Program-made: the position numbers and the translations under genes | Shown here: one piece after another, positions 1-10,188 of the stretch | Numbering within the stretch: the first letter of the stretch is position 1 | How the letters are laid out: every line of letters starts with the position of its first letter | Assembly: GCF_014836955.1 (NCBI RefSeq) | Contig: NZ_JACSPV010000031.1 | Coordinates: forward strand, 1 to 50,722 | Reading direction: 5' to 3' | DNA: 50,722 bases | DNA from: Bacillus norwichensis | GTDB taxonomy: Bacteria > Bacillota > Bacilli > Bacillales > Bacillaceae_C | Notes under the pieces: generated by a model | Databases searched by the model: none | What the model saw: the letters and a program-made list of their open reading frames with translations, nothing else | What the model was told of the DNA's origin: nothing

Positions 1-80
1 AAGTATAAAAGAATTGGATGTTTGCGTGTGTTTTTTTGTGCAAATTGTGTGGTAACCCCAACATTTAGTATAGAGCCAAT

Positions 81-115
81 AAAAAAAAGAACCTCACAGC
101 CAAAACTGGAGGTTC
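81..115 (-). terminator. Intrinsic terminator of aspartase gene
   Basis: Read on the minus strand, a GAACCTC/GAGGTTC stem with a 13-nt loop is followed directly by eight T residues. It lies just downstream of the aspartase stop codon. Confidence 0.9.
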
Positions 116-126
116 CCATTTCTTCA

Positions 127-1554
127 TTATTTTTTCAATAAAGCCGCACCGGCGATTCCCGGGTTGGTCATTTCAAATGGATCTAAAATTTGATCCAGCT
201 CTTCCGCAGTCAATACACCGAGTTCAAGGCAAAGCTCTCGGACAGAACGCCCGGTTTCGATAGCTTCCCGTGCGATAGCCGCTGCAGCCTCATAGCCAAT
301 ATGTGGGTTAACCGCAGTAATGATACCTACACTTGATTCTACGTAATGTTTCATTCTTTCTTCGTTGGCAGTAATGCCCGATACGCAGTATTCAGTGAAC
401 ACTCTGAAACCGTTGGTCATTACCGTGATGGAGTCCATCAAATTATAGACTAGAACCGGACCCATAACATTCAATTCAAATTGACCTGCTTCTGATGCAA
501 GGCTTACAGTTTGATCATTTCCAATGACTTGGAAAGCGATTTGATTGATAAGTTCAGCCATGACCGGATTCACTTTTCCAGGCATGATGGAAGAACCCGG
601 TTGTCTTGCAGGAAGATTTAGTTCCGCAAGTCCCGCTCTCGGCCCTGACGCCATAAATCTGAGATCATTTGCAATTTTGGACATGTTTGTCATGCAGATT
701 TTCAATGCTGCAGATACCTCTGTATAGGCATCTGTATTTTGCGTTGCATCGACCAGATTCTCCGCTGCCTGCATTGGCAATCCGCTAATATCTCCAAGAT
801 ACTCAACAGCCAGTTTGATATACTTGGGATCAGCGTTTAAACCTGACCCAACCGCAGTTGCTCCTAGGTTCACTTCATAAAGTCCCTCTTTTGAGCGACG
901 AATACGTTTGATATCTCTTCCTATGACCCGGCTGTATGCACCGAATTCCTGGCCAAGGCGGATAGGAACAGCATCCTGAAGATGTGTTCTTCCCATTTTT
1001 ACAACATGGTCAAATTCTTTCTGTTTCGCTTCAAAGGTGGTCTGCATGTTTTCCATGACTGAAAGTAATCCGTCAAGAACATTCAGCACTGCCACATGGA
1101 TAGCTGTTGGAACACTATCATTTGTTGATTGAGCCATATTCACATGAGAGTTAGGGCTGATAGAGGCATAGTCGCCTTTCTTTTTACCCAGCAATTCAAG
1201 TGCCCTGTTGGCGATTACTTCGTTGGCGTTCATATTCATCGATGTACCGGCTCCGCCTTGAATCGGATCCACAATAAATTGATCGTGCAGCTTCCCTTCA
1301 ATGATCTCCTGAGAAGCCTCAACAATTACCTGCCCGATTTCACCTGACAGCAACCCTACTTCAGTATTTGCCATGGCTGCAGCTTTTTTAACGACGGCCA
1401 ATGCTTTAATCAGCTCTTCATGAAGCTTGTTGCCCGTAATTGGAAAGTTTTCTACAGCCCTGAGCGTTTGAATCCCGTAATAAGCATCGACGGGTACCTC
1501 TTTTGTTCCTAAAAAGTCTTTTTCCTCTCGCGTTTCCATGACTGACGCTCCCAT
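127..1554 (-). CDS. aspA: Aspartate ammonia-lyase
   Basis: Cytoplasmic enzyme that reversibly deaminates L-aspartate to fumarate and ammonia. The 475-residue length fits the fumarase/aspartase superfamily. The superfamily signature GSSIMPGKVNP is at residues 320-330, GRTHLQDAVP at about 188-197, and the GGAGTSMNMNANE substrate loop at about 100-112. Overall it resembles Bacillus AnsB/AspA far more than fumarase. In B. subtilis the gene follows asparaginase ansA; here no gene lies directly upstream and it ends at a terminator, so it appears monocistronic. ATG at 1554 has GGGGGA nine bases upstream. A second ATG at 1539, with GGGAG before it, is an equally possible start. Confidence 0.93.
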   Translation of the reverse strand: MGASVMETREEKDFLGTKEVPVDAYYGIQTLRAVENFPITGNKLHEELIKALAVVKKAAAMANTEVGLLSGEIGQVIVEASQEIIEGKLHDQFIVDPIQGGAGTSMNMNANEVIANRALELLGKKKGDYASISPNSHVNMAQSTNDSVPTAIHVAVLNVLDGLLSVMENMQTTFEAKQKEFDHVVKMGRTHLQDAVPIRLGQEFGAYSRVIGRDIKRIRRSKEGLYEVNLGATAVGSGLNADPKYIKLAVEYLGDISGLPMQAAENLVDATQNTDAYTEVSAALKICMTNMSKIANDLRFMASGPRAGLAELNLPARQPGSSIMPGKVNPVMAELINQIAFQVIGNDQTVSLASEAGQFELNVMGPVLVYNLMDSITVMTNGFRVFTEYCVSGITANEERMKHYVESSVGIITAVNPHIGYEAAAAIAREAIETGRSVRELCLELGVLTAEELDQILDPFEMTNPGIAGAALLKK

Positions 1555-2048
1555 TCTTTTCCGTCCCCCATCTGGTATCCTTTTTTAACTGCATTAAAAG
1601 TTTACCCGGATCAGTTTTTCAAAATCCGGGCTTTCATAGAATATTTATAGTTCCATATTACATCGTTATACAGCATTTGGAAACAGTAAGTTTTCAAAAT
1701 TTAATTTTCGTCTAAATTTTCTGCCATATAAACAAAAGCGCCGGCGCCGCTTCAACGACGTACAGACTGGGCTAAAATGTGGCGAGCGACAAGTGCTGGC
1801 CGCCGAGTGTTACCAGTCCTTTGCGTCGGAACCAATGTTAACTTTTCTGAAGAGGATCTGCTAGTTGATAGGCTCTGGAGCTGGACACAGCACAATCTGA
1901 TAAAAAAGTTACGCGCAAACATTAAGAACGGGGGAATAAAAGCCTTTACATTCAGCTTATGAAAACAATCAACATAAATACAGGAAGGGTGACAAAATCG
2001 ACGAAGTTTTAGCTCAGAATGCCTGGAACAATCGTTCCCAGAAAAAAT
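1555..2048. other. Gene-free stretch between aspartase and MATE pseudogene
   Basis: I see no convincing gene in these 494 bases. A CCCGGAT/ATCCGGG hairpin at 1605-1630 lies about 50 bases upstream of the aspartase start, inside its probable leader. GCGCCGGCGC at 1739-1748 is a perfect palindrome. A weak hairpin (CTGGAAC/GTTCCCAG) is at 2023-2041. A 61-codon open frame on the plus strand at 1777-1962 has no ribosome site and no recognisable protein. Confidence 0.5.
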
Positions 2049-3392
2049 TCATGAGGTCGTTTCGTTAAATAATTCTCTTTCTCGCCATTTACCAAATCGG
2101 TAATAGGTAAACGCAAGAATACTACTGATGACAAAGCTTGCGGCAATGCCGACGCCAATGCCTTTCTCACCTATTAATTGCGCGAAAATAAACGTAAGCG
2201 GATAACGCAGGACCCAGAAAGAAATAATATTAAGCACAAGCACCTGGAACATGGCACCTGATGCCCGAACGACTCCGTTCCATACGAAGTTAAGACCAAG
2301 GAACGGATAGAAAAAAGCGATGATTCTCACGTAATTTGTACCAAAGGCAACCGCTCCTTCATCTGAAATAAACATGCGGATACCCCATCTGGCAAAAATA
2401 AAAATGAACATTGCTGCCAAAAACATTGCCGCCAGGTTCAAAAGTAAGGCATACACTGTGATCTGCCTTACCCGATCCCATTGTTTGACGGCAATATTCT
2501 GACCTGCCATACTATTAACCGCCGTCCCAAGTGCATGTGCTGGTAGCATGATAATGCTGTCCAGACGCTGTGCTACTCCGAAACCAGCCACTGCATCAGA
2601 ACCGAATGAAGTGACAACACTCATAATCGCTGCAAGTCCCGCAGAAATTACCATCATTTGAAGACCCGAAGGAATCCCCTGCTTCAAAATAATGGATGCT
2701 TCTTCTCTTTTCGGAAATTTGGGAATGGAAAAGGGGATCTGCTTGAATCGAATGCTCACGATCAAACCGTAAAAGAAAGCTACTCCCTGCGCGACAATTG
2801 TTGCATAAGCCGCTCCTTAGATTCCCCAATCAAAGACATAAATAAACAAAGGGTCGAGAACCCCATTTAAAATAACGGCTATCAAAACAAATCGGACAGG
2901 TGTTTTACTGTTTCCAAGCGCTCTGAAAACAGTTGAGATAAAGTTATAACCGAACAAAAATGCTATTCCAAGAAAGTTGATCTGCAAATAACTAACAGCC
3001 TCCGCAATCATTGAGGAAGGAGTGCCTAAGAACTCAAGAATATCCTTTGCAAAAATAATCCCTGCAATACCAAGAGCGATAGCCATACCGCTTAAAATCG
3101 CAACAAATGCATTGACAAAACTTCTCAGCCTGGCCTCGTCGTCCTTTCCTTTAAGCTGAGAAAGAACTGTCAGCGTCGCATTATTTACCCCAATGATAAA
3201 AGAAAGAACAGTAAAAATAACCGTGCTCGAAATCGCTACAGCCCCAAGAGCATTGGCTCCAAGCAAATTCCCAACCCATAGACTGTCAATAAATTGATAA
3301 GAAGTCTGAAGAAGATTAGTAATTAAAATAGGGAGCGAAAAAGCAAGGAGCTGCTTTCCAATCGGCCCGGCGGTAAAATCCTGCTGTTTCAT
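2049..3392 (-). pseudogene. MATE family efflux transporter interrupted by a nonsense codon
   Basis: Multidrug/Na+ antiporter of the MATE family. The N-terminal part has the typical opening IGKQLLAFSLPILITNLLQ and the C-terminal part carries further transmembrane helices. The two halves are in the same reading frame, separated only by TAA at 2817-2819. Across it the protein would read DWGI-stop-GAAYATIVAQG. Homologues have glutamine or glutamate near this point, so a single CAA or GAA to TAA change explains the break. Total length of about 447 codons is normal for the family. The start chosen is ATG at 3392, preceded by AAAGGAT. Without readthrough the product would be about 190 residues and non-functional. 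A sequencing error is the alternative. Confidence 0.85.
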
Positions 3393-3693
3393 TGTAGATA
3401 TCCTTTCTATGAACAAAGGTACTCCTCACATTATATATGCAGAGTGAAAGAGAAAGCATGAATTTGACTTATTGTTTCTAATCAAACGTTTGATGGAAAA
3501 ATTGTCTGGAACAAAGGGATGGAGGCCGGAAGCCATCCACTCCCATCGGGGAGCGGCTTTCCCGGAATCGGCAGGCTTTAATCAAATGATTGATGAAGGA
3601 GCAAAACACTACAGCTTATTGACACGAACAGAATTGAAAGCGTCAGATTGTAGCATTCCTACACTAGCCTCACCTTCATAAATGATCCGACAA
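3393..3693. promoter_or_regulatory. Upstream region of MATE pseudogene with two palindromes
   Basis: No gene is recognised here. ATCAAACGTTTGAT at 3481-3494 is a perfect 14-bp palindrome, and ATCAAATGATTGAT at 3581-3594 is a related interrupted one exactly 100 bases away. Both look like dimeric repressor half-site pairs (TetR or MarR type) for the transporter, but that is inference. A plus-strand open frame at 3472-3681 spans both sites. It could be the remnant of a regulator gene, although I cannot recognise it. Confidence 0.35.
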
Positions 3694-3718
3694 GAGCACT
3701 GCCAGTCATGCAGTGCTC
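3694..3718 (-). terminator. Hairpin overlapping the histidine kinase stop codon
   Basis: GAGCACTGC and GCAGTGCTC form a perfect 9-bp stem with a 7-base loop that contains the kinase stop codon (3706-3708). The T tract after it on the minus strand is poor, so termination may be partial. Confidence 0.5.
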
Positions 3719-5460
3719 CCCTCCTTTGCCAATCCGTCATCCAAAGGGAGTACAATCGTTATGCTCGTCCCTTTCCCAACCTCGGATGCCACTGCTATAT
3801 CTCCATCATGTAACTCGACAATCGCTTTGGCTATACTCATCCCTAAGCCGAGCCCATCTGTCTTTTCACTCGTATTTGTGCCGCGATAATAACGATTGAA
3901 TAGGTTTTGAACAGCTTCTTCATCCATACCAATTCCGTTATCTTCAATCTGGATATTCACTGCTTCGTCCGTTCCGAGAATCCTCACGACAATGTCCGTA
4001 TTCGGCGGGTTATGCTTGATGGCATTATTCATCAGATTATCCAGTACTCTCGTAAACCATTTTGTATCCAAAGTTATATAGAGAGGTTCCGCAAACCCGA
4101 AAAACTCAAAGGAATAAGCTGAAAGCGTATAGTCTTCCTTAAATTTACCTATCGCTTTCTGTACAAAGTGATTGACCTCAATAGTGTTCTTCTTCAAGGT
4201 AACGCCTCTATTCTTAAGCTGAAAAACCAAAGAAAAGTCATTGACCAGCTGCAACATGTACTCACCTTTTGTCCTGATTACTTTTCCAATTTCCTCAAGT
4301 TCTGCAGCCGAAAAATTGTATTTACTACTTTCCAGCATATGACCGTACCCTTGGATCGATGAAAGCGGTGTGCGCAAATCATGGGAAATTCCCGCCATCC
4401 ACTCTGCTCGGCTTCGTTCAAGTATCTCTCTCTCCCGTTCAGCGTGATCCAATTTTTCAGCCATCAAGTAAAAGGATTGAAATACTTCTTGATATAAACG
4501 ATAACGATGCCGGGTGTTCCCCTGTTTCTTAAACACTTTTTTCTTCTCTTTTTCTGTGAAAACTTCACCATAGTTCCCTTTACCCATCCGCTCTAGCCAA
4601 TTGGCAAACAACAACAAAGGGCGACCGTAACGATAACCATTCCATACTGAGATGAGAACCGTAAAGAATAAGCTTGTCAGAATCGCAATCAACAGCATCT
4701 GTGTTCCCTTAGAAAAAGGCCAGGCAAGTGACCGACTTTCTTTTTTGGGCAAATAAAGCAGCCAGGAGCTGTCGGTTTCAGAATCATTATAGACTTTCAC
4801 TTCGGTCGGATACTTACCCGGCTCATAAATCCGCTCGATGATATCCAGTTGTCTGACGTTTTCCTCGTGTTCTGTACCAATCGTTTGGACTAGCTCACCC
4901 TTTTTATAAATCTGGACATAGCCGTCTAGTTCCTGTAATTTTTTTTCGAGGCCAGGCAAGCGGTTTTTATCTGCAAGCCCTTGATGATGATATGACTCAA
5001 ACCACTCCTTCAACATGTGAGCATCATGATCCTGAATGCCGAAAAGAAAGTAATATTTTCCGTTAAACCATGAATCATATTCAGGATAGATACGGTAATC
5101 TCCTAATTCCCTCGTTTCCTCGATCCGCAAAAGCTCATTAAGCGTATAGGATTGCTTCAACGATTTCGGCACATGTTCATTGTAAATCACATCGCCATTC
5201 TGATTGATGACTTGCATCCACATTTTATTTTCAGCCATCAATTTAGACCATTTCTTATCAAGCTCCATTTCATCATCCTCAATTACACTGACCGTTGGAA
5301 TCGTTTCGACGAGGCCGGTAACCGTATTCGTATCTAATTCTTCCCGGATCAGCAAATTGGTGACAACAAAAAATAAGAAGAGAAAAAAGAAAAAGGCAAA
5401 CACGAATAAAATGACCAACTGTATGAAAAAATGGAAAGTGATTCTTCTTTGTAGTTTCAT
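3706..5460 (-). CDS. Sensor histidine kinase
   Basis: Membrane sensor kinase of a two-component system, 584 residues. A transmembrane segment at about 10-36 is followed by an extracytoplasmic region of about 215 residues with no family I recognise. A second transmembrane segment is at about 252-275, then a HAMP-like linker, a HisKA domain with phospho-acceptor His360 (GISHDLRTP), and a HATPase domain with N box (LMNNAIKHN), G1 (DNGIGMD) and G2 (GLGLGMS). It overlaps the response regulator by ATGA, so translation is coupled. Length and layout resemble B. subtilis YvrG, but I would not claim orthology. Likely targets are neighbouring membrane-protein genes (inference only). Confidence 0.9.
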   Translation of the reverse strand: MKLQRRITFHFFIQLVILFVFAFFFFLFLFFVVTNLLIREELDTNTVTGLVETIPTVSVIEDDEMELDKKWSKLMAENKMWMQVINQNGDVIYNEHVPKSLKQSYTLNELLRIEETRELGDYRIYPEYDSWFNGKYYFLFGIQDHDAHMLKEWFESYHHQGLADKNRLPGLEKKLQELDGYVQIYKKGELVQTIGTEHEENVRQLDIIERIYEPGKYPTEVKVYNDSETDSSWLLYLPKKESRSLAWPFSKGTQMLLIAILTSLFFTVLISVWNGYRYGRPLLLFANWLERMGKGNYGEVFTEKEKKKVFKKQGNTRHRYRLYQEVFQSFYLMAEKLDHAEREREILERSRAEWMAGISHDLRTPLSSIQGYGHMLESSKYNFSAAELEEIGKVIRTKGEYMLQLVNDFSLVFQLKNRGVTLKKNTIEVNHFVQKAIGKFKEDYTLSAYSFEFFGFAEPLYITLDTKWFTRVLDNLMNNAIKHNPPNTDIVVRILGTDEAVNIQIEDNGIGMDEEAVQNLFNRYYRGTNTSEKTDGLGLGMSIAKAIVELHDGDIAVASEVGKGTSITIVLPLDDGLAKEGSTA

Positions 5461-6170
5461 GCTTGTTTGTCCTTCACCATTTTATAGCCCAGACCCCGAA
5501 CAGTGCAGAGAAAAACCGGCTGCCCAGGATCAGGCTCAATTCGCTCACGGATTCGGCGTATATGGACCATTACTGTATTATCATCAGCCATATGATCATA
5601 TCCCCACACTGCCGTAAACAGCTGTTCTTTTGACAGAACCTGGTTCGGATGTTTGCAAAAGTAAAGCAATAGTAAAAACACCTGGGCTGGACAAGGCACT
5701 AATGCTCCTTCAACAAACAGTTCTCCTGTTTCTTCATCCAAAACAAATCGTCCAAAGTCATACCTTTTTTTATTTTTAATGAGTGGCTTTTGCCGTTCAT
5801 TACGGTTTCTTCGCAGCTGTGCTTTCAATCTCGCAACAATTTCCAACGGGTTAAAAGGTTTCGTTACATAATCATCCCCACCTTGTTCAAACCCTGTTAA
5901 AATATCAAAATCTGTTACTTTCGCTGTTAAAAATAAAATAAAGGCATCCGTATATTCACGAATCTTCTTACATAGCTCAAAGCCGTTACTGTCAGGCAGC
6001 ATGACATCCAATATAATAAAATCAATCGCTTCCTGCCGAATGATTTCCATGGCCTCCCTGCCATTTTCCGCTTTAAAAATATGCAGAAATCCTTCTTTCC
6101 TCAAAACCATTTCAACCATTTGCAAAATGGCATATTCATCGTCGACCAATAAAATTTGGCATTGTTCCAT
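5457..6170 (-). CDS. OmpR-family response regulator
   Basis: DNA-binding partner of the downstream kinase, 237 residues. The receiver domain has the acidic pocket VDDE, phospho-acceptor Asp55 (ILDVMLPD) and Lys104 (VTKPF). The C-terminal winged helix of OmpR type spans about 135-232 and ends VRGLGYKM. The start ATG at 6170 follows AAGGGTG. It is the first gene of the pair, 74 bases after the YqeB-like gene on the same strand, so all three may be co-transcribed. Confidence 0.92.
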   Translation of the reverse strand: MEQCQILLVDDEYAILQMVEMVLRKEGFLHIFKAENGREAMEIIRQEAIDFIILDVMLPDSNGFELCKKIREYTDAFILFLTAKVTDFDILTGFEQGGDDYVTKPFNPLEIVARLKAQLRRNRNERQKPLIKNKKRYDFGRFVLDEETGELFVEGALVPCPAQVFLLLLYFCKHPNQVLSKEQLFTAVWGYDHMADDNTVMVHIRRIRERIEPDPGQPVFLCTVRGLGYKMVKDKQA

Positions 6171-6244
6171 AAAATCACCCTTATAAAAACAATAAAAGAT
6201 TGTTCACTAGTTTCTTAATCCAATATCTATTGTATCCTCCTCTT

Positions 6245-7009
6245 TCAATGTGTCACAACCCTATCATTTATGCAGGCTCCAAGCCTATTTTCTGCCAGCT
6301 GTCCATCATTTCCCACGACAAAGCGCCAATATTGTTTTGTCCCTTTTGTCCGGACAATGATGTTCAAATCTGCCAGCTCTTTCCGCAGCTTCGCAGCCTC
6401 CTCCTCATCCTTATCTTCTAAAGCTTTTTTACGCACATTCAAAAGCGCATGAGCGGCTTTGGAAATATCTTTTTCACCAGGAGTCCAGAGCTGAAATTGT
6501 ACCTCAAACGGATCTCCACCCTGCTCCCACGGGTATTGATGGAAAACAAAAGCATCTTCCACAATGTTTTCCTTAAGATGATGAGGCTCACGCAATAATT
6601 CATGTCCATTGCAGGCTAAGATGACCAATTCATCCCCATCCAAAAAAACATGTTGCACGTCCGCTTTTGATATTTTATACGTTCGCTTGTCTTTGTATAG
6701 AACGATTTCCTGATCGGAAATGTCGGCACATAAAACCTTATCGATTAATAGAAAAGCGATCAAAAGCCCAATGCCAGCTCCAGCCCCTGCCAATACGATG
6801 GTCATCCATTCTCCTAATAGTGGTTGGATTTTAAGGAGGTGCTTATGCAGGACTTCTAGCAAACGTTGATATGGAATCCAGGAAAGCCCCAATACCCATT
6901 CCGACATGCCAACAGCAAAATAACCACAAATAAAACCGATTAACGCAAAGCCGGAAAATAGGATCGCTTTTACTTTTTTCGTAGGCCCCAAGAAAGTAGA
7001 AGACTCCAT
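6245..7009 (-). CDS. YqeB-like membrane protein of unknown function
   Basis: Protein of 254 residues with two predicted membrane helices (about 14-36 and 65-88). A soluble domain follows that begins with a PH-like beta-rich stretch (YKISKADVQHVFLDGDELVI). After that comes a charged helical region (about 195-215) and a C-terminal part ending with WRFVVGNDGQLAENRLG. It resembles the uncharacterised Bacillus YqeB family by length and layout. The start at 7009 follows AAGAAGGAGTG. It lies upstream of the two-component genes on the same strand, so a role in envelope sensing with them is possible but unproven. Confidence 0.7.
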   Translation of the reverse strand: MESSTFLGPTKKVKAILFSGFALIGFICGYFAVGMSEWVLGLSWIPYQRLLEVLHKHLLKIQPLLGEWMTIVLAGAGAGIGLLIAFLLIDKVLCADISDQEIVLYKDKRTYKISKADVQHVFLDGDELVILACNGHELLREPHHLKENIVEDAFVFHQYPWEQGGDPFEVQFQLWTPGEKDISKAAHALLNVRKKALEDKDEEEAAKLRKELADLNIIVRTKGTKQYWRFVVGNDGQLAENRLGACINDRVVTH

Positions 7010-7195
7010 AGGATCACTCCTTCTTTAAGCTTTATAACATTCCGATTGATATGCTTATAAGCTAACACTGTAACCTTACAGGCTGTTGAACGGAATACGC
7101 TAAGAATTAAGGTTCCCGTAAGGTTTTAATTTCAGTGACGTTAAGCTTCCCGCTCTATGCTGATTCATAAGCATAAAGTAAAGGAGTTTCCAATC

Positions 7196-8392
7196 ATGAA
7201 AAACAGGACAAATCGTGTACATGCAATTGATGGAATAAGGGGTTTCAGCCTCTTAGGGATTTTACTGGCCAATATGCTGATTTTCCAATACGGATTATGG
7301 GGGAAAGATGAATTGGAAGCTTTCTCTGTGTCTGCAGCAGATTCTTTTTTTTACGATTTTCTTAAAATTTTTGTTGAAGAAAGTTTTATCCCCATTTTCA
7401 CCTTTCTGTTCGGCTATTCTATGATAATGATGAAAGAAAGCTTAGAAGGCAAAGGTTTAAAAGTAAAACGGCATTTTGTACGCAGATCGATTTTTTTACT
7501 CGTAATCGGCTGGGTGCATAGTAGCTATTTATGGGAAGGGGATATTTTATTCTTTTACGGCCTGATGGGATTCTTTCTTTTATTTTTCTTAAAACGGAAG
7601 GCAACGACCATTCTGGTCTGGGGGGTGCTATTATCAGCACTATGGGCTTTACTTTTAATAATTGGTACCATTGTCAATACAGACAGTGCTGATTTAGTCG
7701 ATCCCAAGAAGCTTGATACTTATATTGAAGAAACTAAGGTAGTTTATGGAAGCGGCACTTATCTGGACATCATGCATCACCGGAATCATGAAGATCCCTT
7801 GGAGGAAGAAGCCTACGTCCTATATGCCGGTTTATTGGTCCCCTTCTTTACAGCCCCCATGTTTTTGTTCGGTATGTATGCGGCCAAGAAAAAAGTCTTC
7901 CTCGACCCATTGCGAGAACAAAGACGCAACCGGCTGTGGGCTACATGTTTCATTCCATTAGGGCTTGGGTTCAAATCAATCGGACAAATTATACCAGCAA
8001 GTGACTGGGCGGAGGTGTTCAGCCTTTTGGGCGGTCCCCTTCTTTCACTAGGTTATATATTTGCGATGGCTTATGTCTATGGACAAACAGTAGGCAGTCC
8101 TCTGCTCAGACTGTTTGAAAATGTTGGTAAATTATCAATGACAAACTACTTATTACAGACCGTCATTTGCACAACGATCTTTTATGGTTATGGACTTGGA
8201 CAATTCGGAAAGATGGGTGTAGGAGCTGGAATCATTTTAGCACTCGCCATTTATGGCCTGCAGCTGTGCCTAAGCCATTATTACTTAAAACATTACCGTT
8301 TTGGTCCAATAGAAAAATTAAATCGAATCTGGATGTACTTATCCCTAAATGGACGGCCAAAAGGAAAAAAAACGGAAGCCAAAACTGCTTGA
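7196..8392 (+). CDS. DUF418 family multi-pass membrane protein
   Basis: Integral membrane protein of 398 residues, about ten helices. It opens with the family's typical HAIDGIRGFSLLGILLANM and its C-terminal half is the DUF418 domain (NVGKLSMTNYLLQT motif). B. subtilis YxaH and E. coli YeiB belong to this family; the biochemical function is unknown, and acyl transfer or transport has been suggested. ATG at 7196 is chosen because AAGGAG lies nine bases upstream; an earlier in-frame ATG at 7157 has no ribosome site. The gene is divergent from the YqeB-like gene and ends at a strong terminator. Confidence 0.88.
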   Translation: MKNRTNRVHAIDGIRGFSLLGILLANMLIFQYGLWGKDELEAFSVSAADSFFYDFLKIFVEESFIPIFTFLFGYSMIMMKESLEGKGLKVKRHFVRRSIFLLVIGWVHSSYLWEGDILFFYGLMGFFLLFFLKRKATTILVWGVLLSALWALLLIIGTIVNTDSADLVDPKKLDTYIEETKVVYGSGTYLDIMHHRNHEDPLEEEAYVLYAGLLVPFFTAPMFLFGMYAAKKKVFLDPLREQRRNRLWATCFIPLGLGFKSIGQIIPASDWAEVFSLLGGPLLSLGYIFAMAYVYGQTVGSPLLRLFENVGKLSMTNYLLQTVICTTIFYGYGLGQFGKMGVGAGIILALAIYGLQLCLSHYYLKHYRFGPIEKLNRIWMYLSLNGRPKGKKTEAKTA

Positions 8393-8400
8393 ATGAACAA

Positions 8401-8422
8401 TGACTGAAGCAGTCAATTTTTT
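8401..8422 (+). terminator. Intrinsic terminator of DUF418 gene
   Basis: TGACTG-AAG-CAGTCA stem loop followed by ATTTTTTAG, nine bases past the stop codon. Confidence 0.85.
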
Positions 8423-8502
8423 AGACCTCGTATCCGGCAGGTAGATAGCTACAAAAACAAGGCGGTCTATAGAGGCCGATTGAGGGAAGCTGCACAATAA
8501 TT

Positions 8503-8541
8503 TAAAACCCAAGAATGTTAAATTCACACCATTCTTGGGTT
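8503..8541 (-). terminator. Terminator of sodC
   Basis: Perfect 12-bp stem AACCCAAGAATG/CATTCTTGGGTT with a 12-base loop. On the minus strand it is followed by TTAAATTATT. It lies 57 bases downstream of the sodC stop codon. Confidence 0.8.
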
Positions 8542-8598
8542 CTAATTTACTTTTCAAGCTATGCTATTTTCGGGCAGTCTATATCAACAAAACATGGA

Positions 8599-9174
8599 TT
8601 AATTTCCCTTTTTCACAATCTCCCCGCACACAATCCTGTCGCCCGCATTTCCCGCTGGATCTGTCACATAATCGTCCTCACCGGCGTGAATGACGAGGGC
8701 ACTTCCGTCCTTGTCCAGCAGGGAGTTTGGCTTACCGCGTTCCAAGGTGACGTCAGCAGTCTTGATTACCGCATCTACCTTTCCTTCAGCCGTTACTTCC
8801 AGATTCGGCAGATCTCCAGCATGATACCCCTTAGGATTATGGAATCCATGTTCCTTGTGACCTGGGTTAAAATGCGCACCTGCAGACTGAAAGTCAGGCG
8901 GTGTACATTTTCCGATTTCATGAAGATGGATTGCCATCTTCCCCGGCTCCAGTCCTTCTGCTCTCACATGAATAGCCACACCTTTTGAGTTCTCAGAGAG
9001 CTCCGCTTCTCCAACTTTTTCACCTTCAGCATTAATCAAAGGAATATTGATCGGTGTTTCCGCGTTGACCGGTGCCGCCTCCTTCTGTTTCCCTGGTTCG
9101 ACAATGTCTTTATTACTACTGCATGCACCTACAATAAACAGCAACATAATAGTTGGACCAATTAATTTCTTCAA
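8599..9174 (-). CDS. sodC: Superoxide dismutase [Cu-Zn], lipoprotein
   Basis: Surface-anchored Cu/Zn superoxide dismutase, 191 residues. The signal peptide ends in lipobox FIVGAC. All metal ligands are present: HLH, the bridging His of GAHFNP, EHG, YHAGDLPN (His and Asp) and VIHAGEDD. The disulphide cysteines are in GKCTPP and IVCGEI. This matters because some Bacillus YojM proteins lack copper ligands, so this one should be catalytic. The start is TTG at 9174, because GGAGGT lies eight bases before it; the ATG at 9187-9189 overlaps that ribosome site. Monocistronic, ending at a strong terminator. Confidence 0.9.
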   Translation of the reverse strand: MKKLIGPTIMLLFIVGACSSNKDIVEPGKQKEAAPVNAETPINIPLINAEGEKVGEAELSENSKGVAIHVRAEGLEPGKMAIHLHEIGKCTPPDFQSAGAHFNPGHKEHGFHNPKGYHAGDLPNLEVTAEGKVDAVIKTADVTLERGKPNSLLDKDGSALVIHAGEDDYVTDPAGNAGDRIVCGEIVKKGN

Positions 9175-9342
9175 TATAGCTACCTCCATTTAAAAAGTTA
9201 TTACCTGTATTTACCACCCTCCCTTGATTTATACTTTTTCCCCGTATCCTTTCTATCCTTCAAGCCTGTCGGCTTTACTTATATACCAGGGTTCGTTAAG
9301 ATAAAATCAATATTTCATTGTATTCCTGTAGGAGTTGGTCAA

Positions 9343-10188
9343 ATGATTGATACATGGGGTTTATTGCATTCAGGCCACGATGATGCCGCAGTCAATATGG
9401 CCATGGACGAAGCATTACTGAACTGGCACAGTGAAGGGAAGATTCCTCCTATTCTCCGTTTTTACGGATGGTCTACCCCAACACTTTCCATTGGACATTT
9501 TCAAAAAGTCGACCGGACGATTGACTTTGGAGGAGTAAAGAAGCATGGTTGCCAATTTGTCCGACGCCAGACAGGCGGAAGCGCTGTCTTGCATGACGAT
9601 GAACTGACTTACAGTGTAATTGTTTCAGAATCCAAGTCTTATATTTCCCAATCAATACGGGAAGCGTACTTTGAATTGTCAAAAGGGATTATGGAAGGCT
9701 TCAAACAATTGGAAATTGAAGCAGACTACTCCATCCCCAAAGAGCGATTCACGGATCGGACAGCTGTCTGCTTTGAAAGGCCATCAGACTATGAGATGCT
9801 GGTAGATGGCAAGAAAATTTCAGGACATGCCCAAACAAGGAAAAAGGGTGTTCTGTTACAGCACGGCTCCATTCCTTTCACCATGAATAAACAGATGCTT
9901 TTTGACCTTTTCTTTTTCTCAGATGAAGAGACAAGGGAAAAGAAGCGTTCTGCTTTTTCAAAAAAAGCGATAACTATCAACGAGACATCCAATCAGCCTG
10001 TCACTTACGAAATGGCTGAAAAAGCTTTTCAAAAAGGGTTTGAAAAGGGTTTAAATCTTGAGCTGGTTCCATTTAAGCTGTCAGAGGAACAGTGGAACGA
10101 AGTACACGAACTGGCCGAAACAAAATACCGTTCAGATGATTGGAATTTATATTATCGAAAGAGAGTGTTAGCTGATGGCAAAAAATGA
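9343..10188 (+). CDS. lipM: Octanoyl-[GcvH] synthase (octanoyltransferase LipM)
   Basis: Transfers octanoate from acyl carrier protein to GcvH, the first step of lipoate assembly in Bacillus. The 281-residue length is normal. The fold signature [18 protein letters not shown] is at about 74-92, the catalytic Cys143 is in [11 protein letters not shown], and the conserved Lys is in [11 protein letters not shown] (about 157-158). It is close to B. subtilis LipM (YqhM) over the full length. TAGGAG lies upstream of ATG 9343. The 3' end overlaps lipA by 14 bases, so the two are translationally linked. Confidence 0.93.
   Translation: MIDTWGLLHSGHDDAAVNMAMDEALLNWHSEGKIPPILRFYGWSTPTLSIGHFQKVDRTIDFGGVKKHGCQFVRRQTGGSAVLHDDELTYSVIVSESKSYISQSIREAYFELSKGIMEGFKQLEIEADYSIPKERFTDRTAVCFERPSDYEMLVDGKKISGHAQTRKKGVLLQHGSIPFTMNKQMLFDLFFFSDEETREKKRSAFSKKAITINETSNQPVTYEMAEKAFQKGFEKGLNLELVPFKLSEEQWNEVHELAETKYRSDDWNLYYRKRVLADGKK

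Noticed and set aside
1777-1962. 61-codon plus-strand ORF
   Set aside because: No ribosome site, no hydrophobic or conserved pattern, isolated position.
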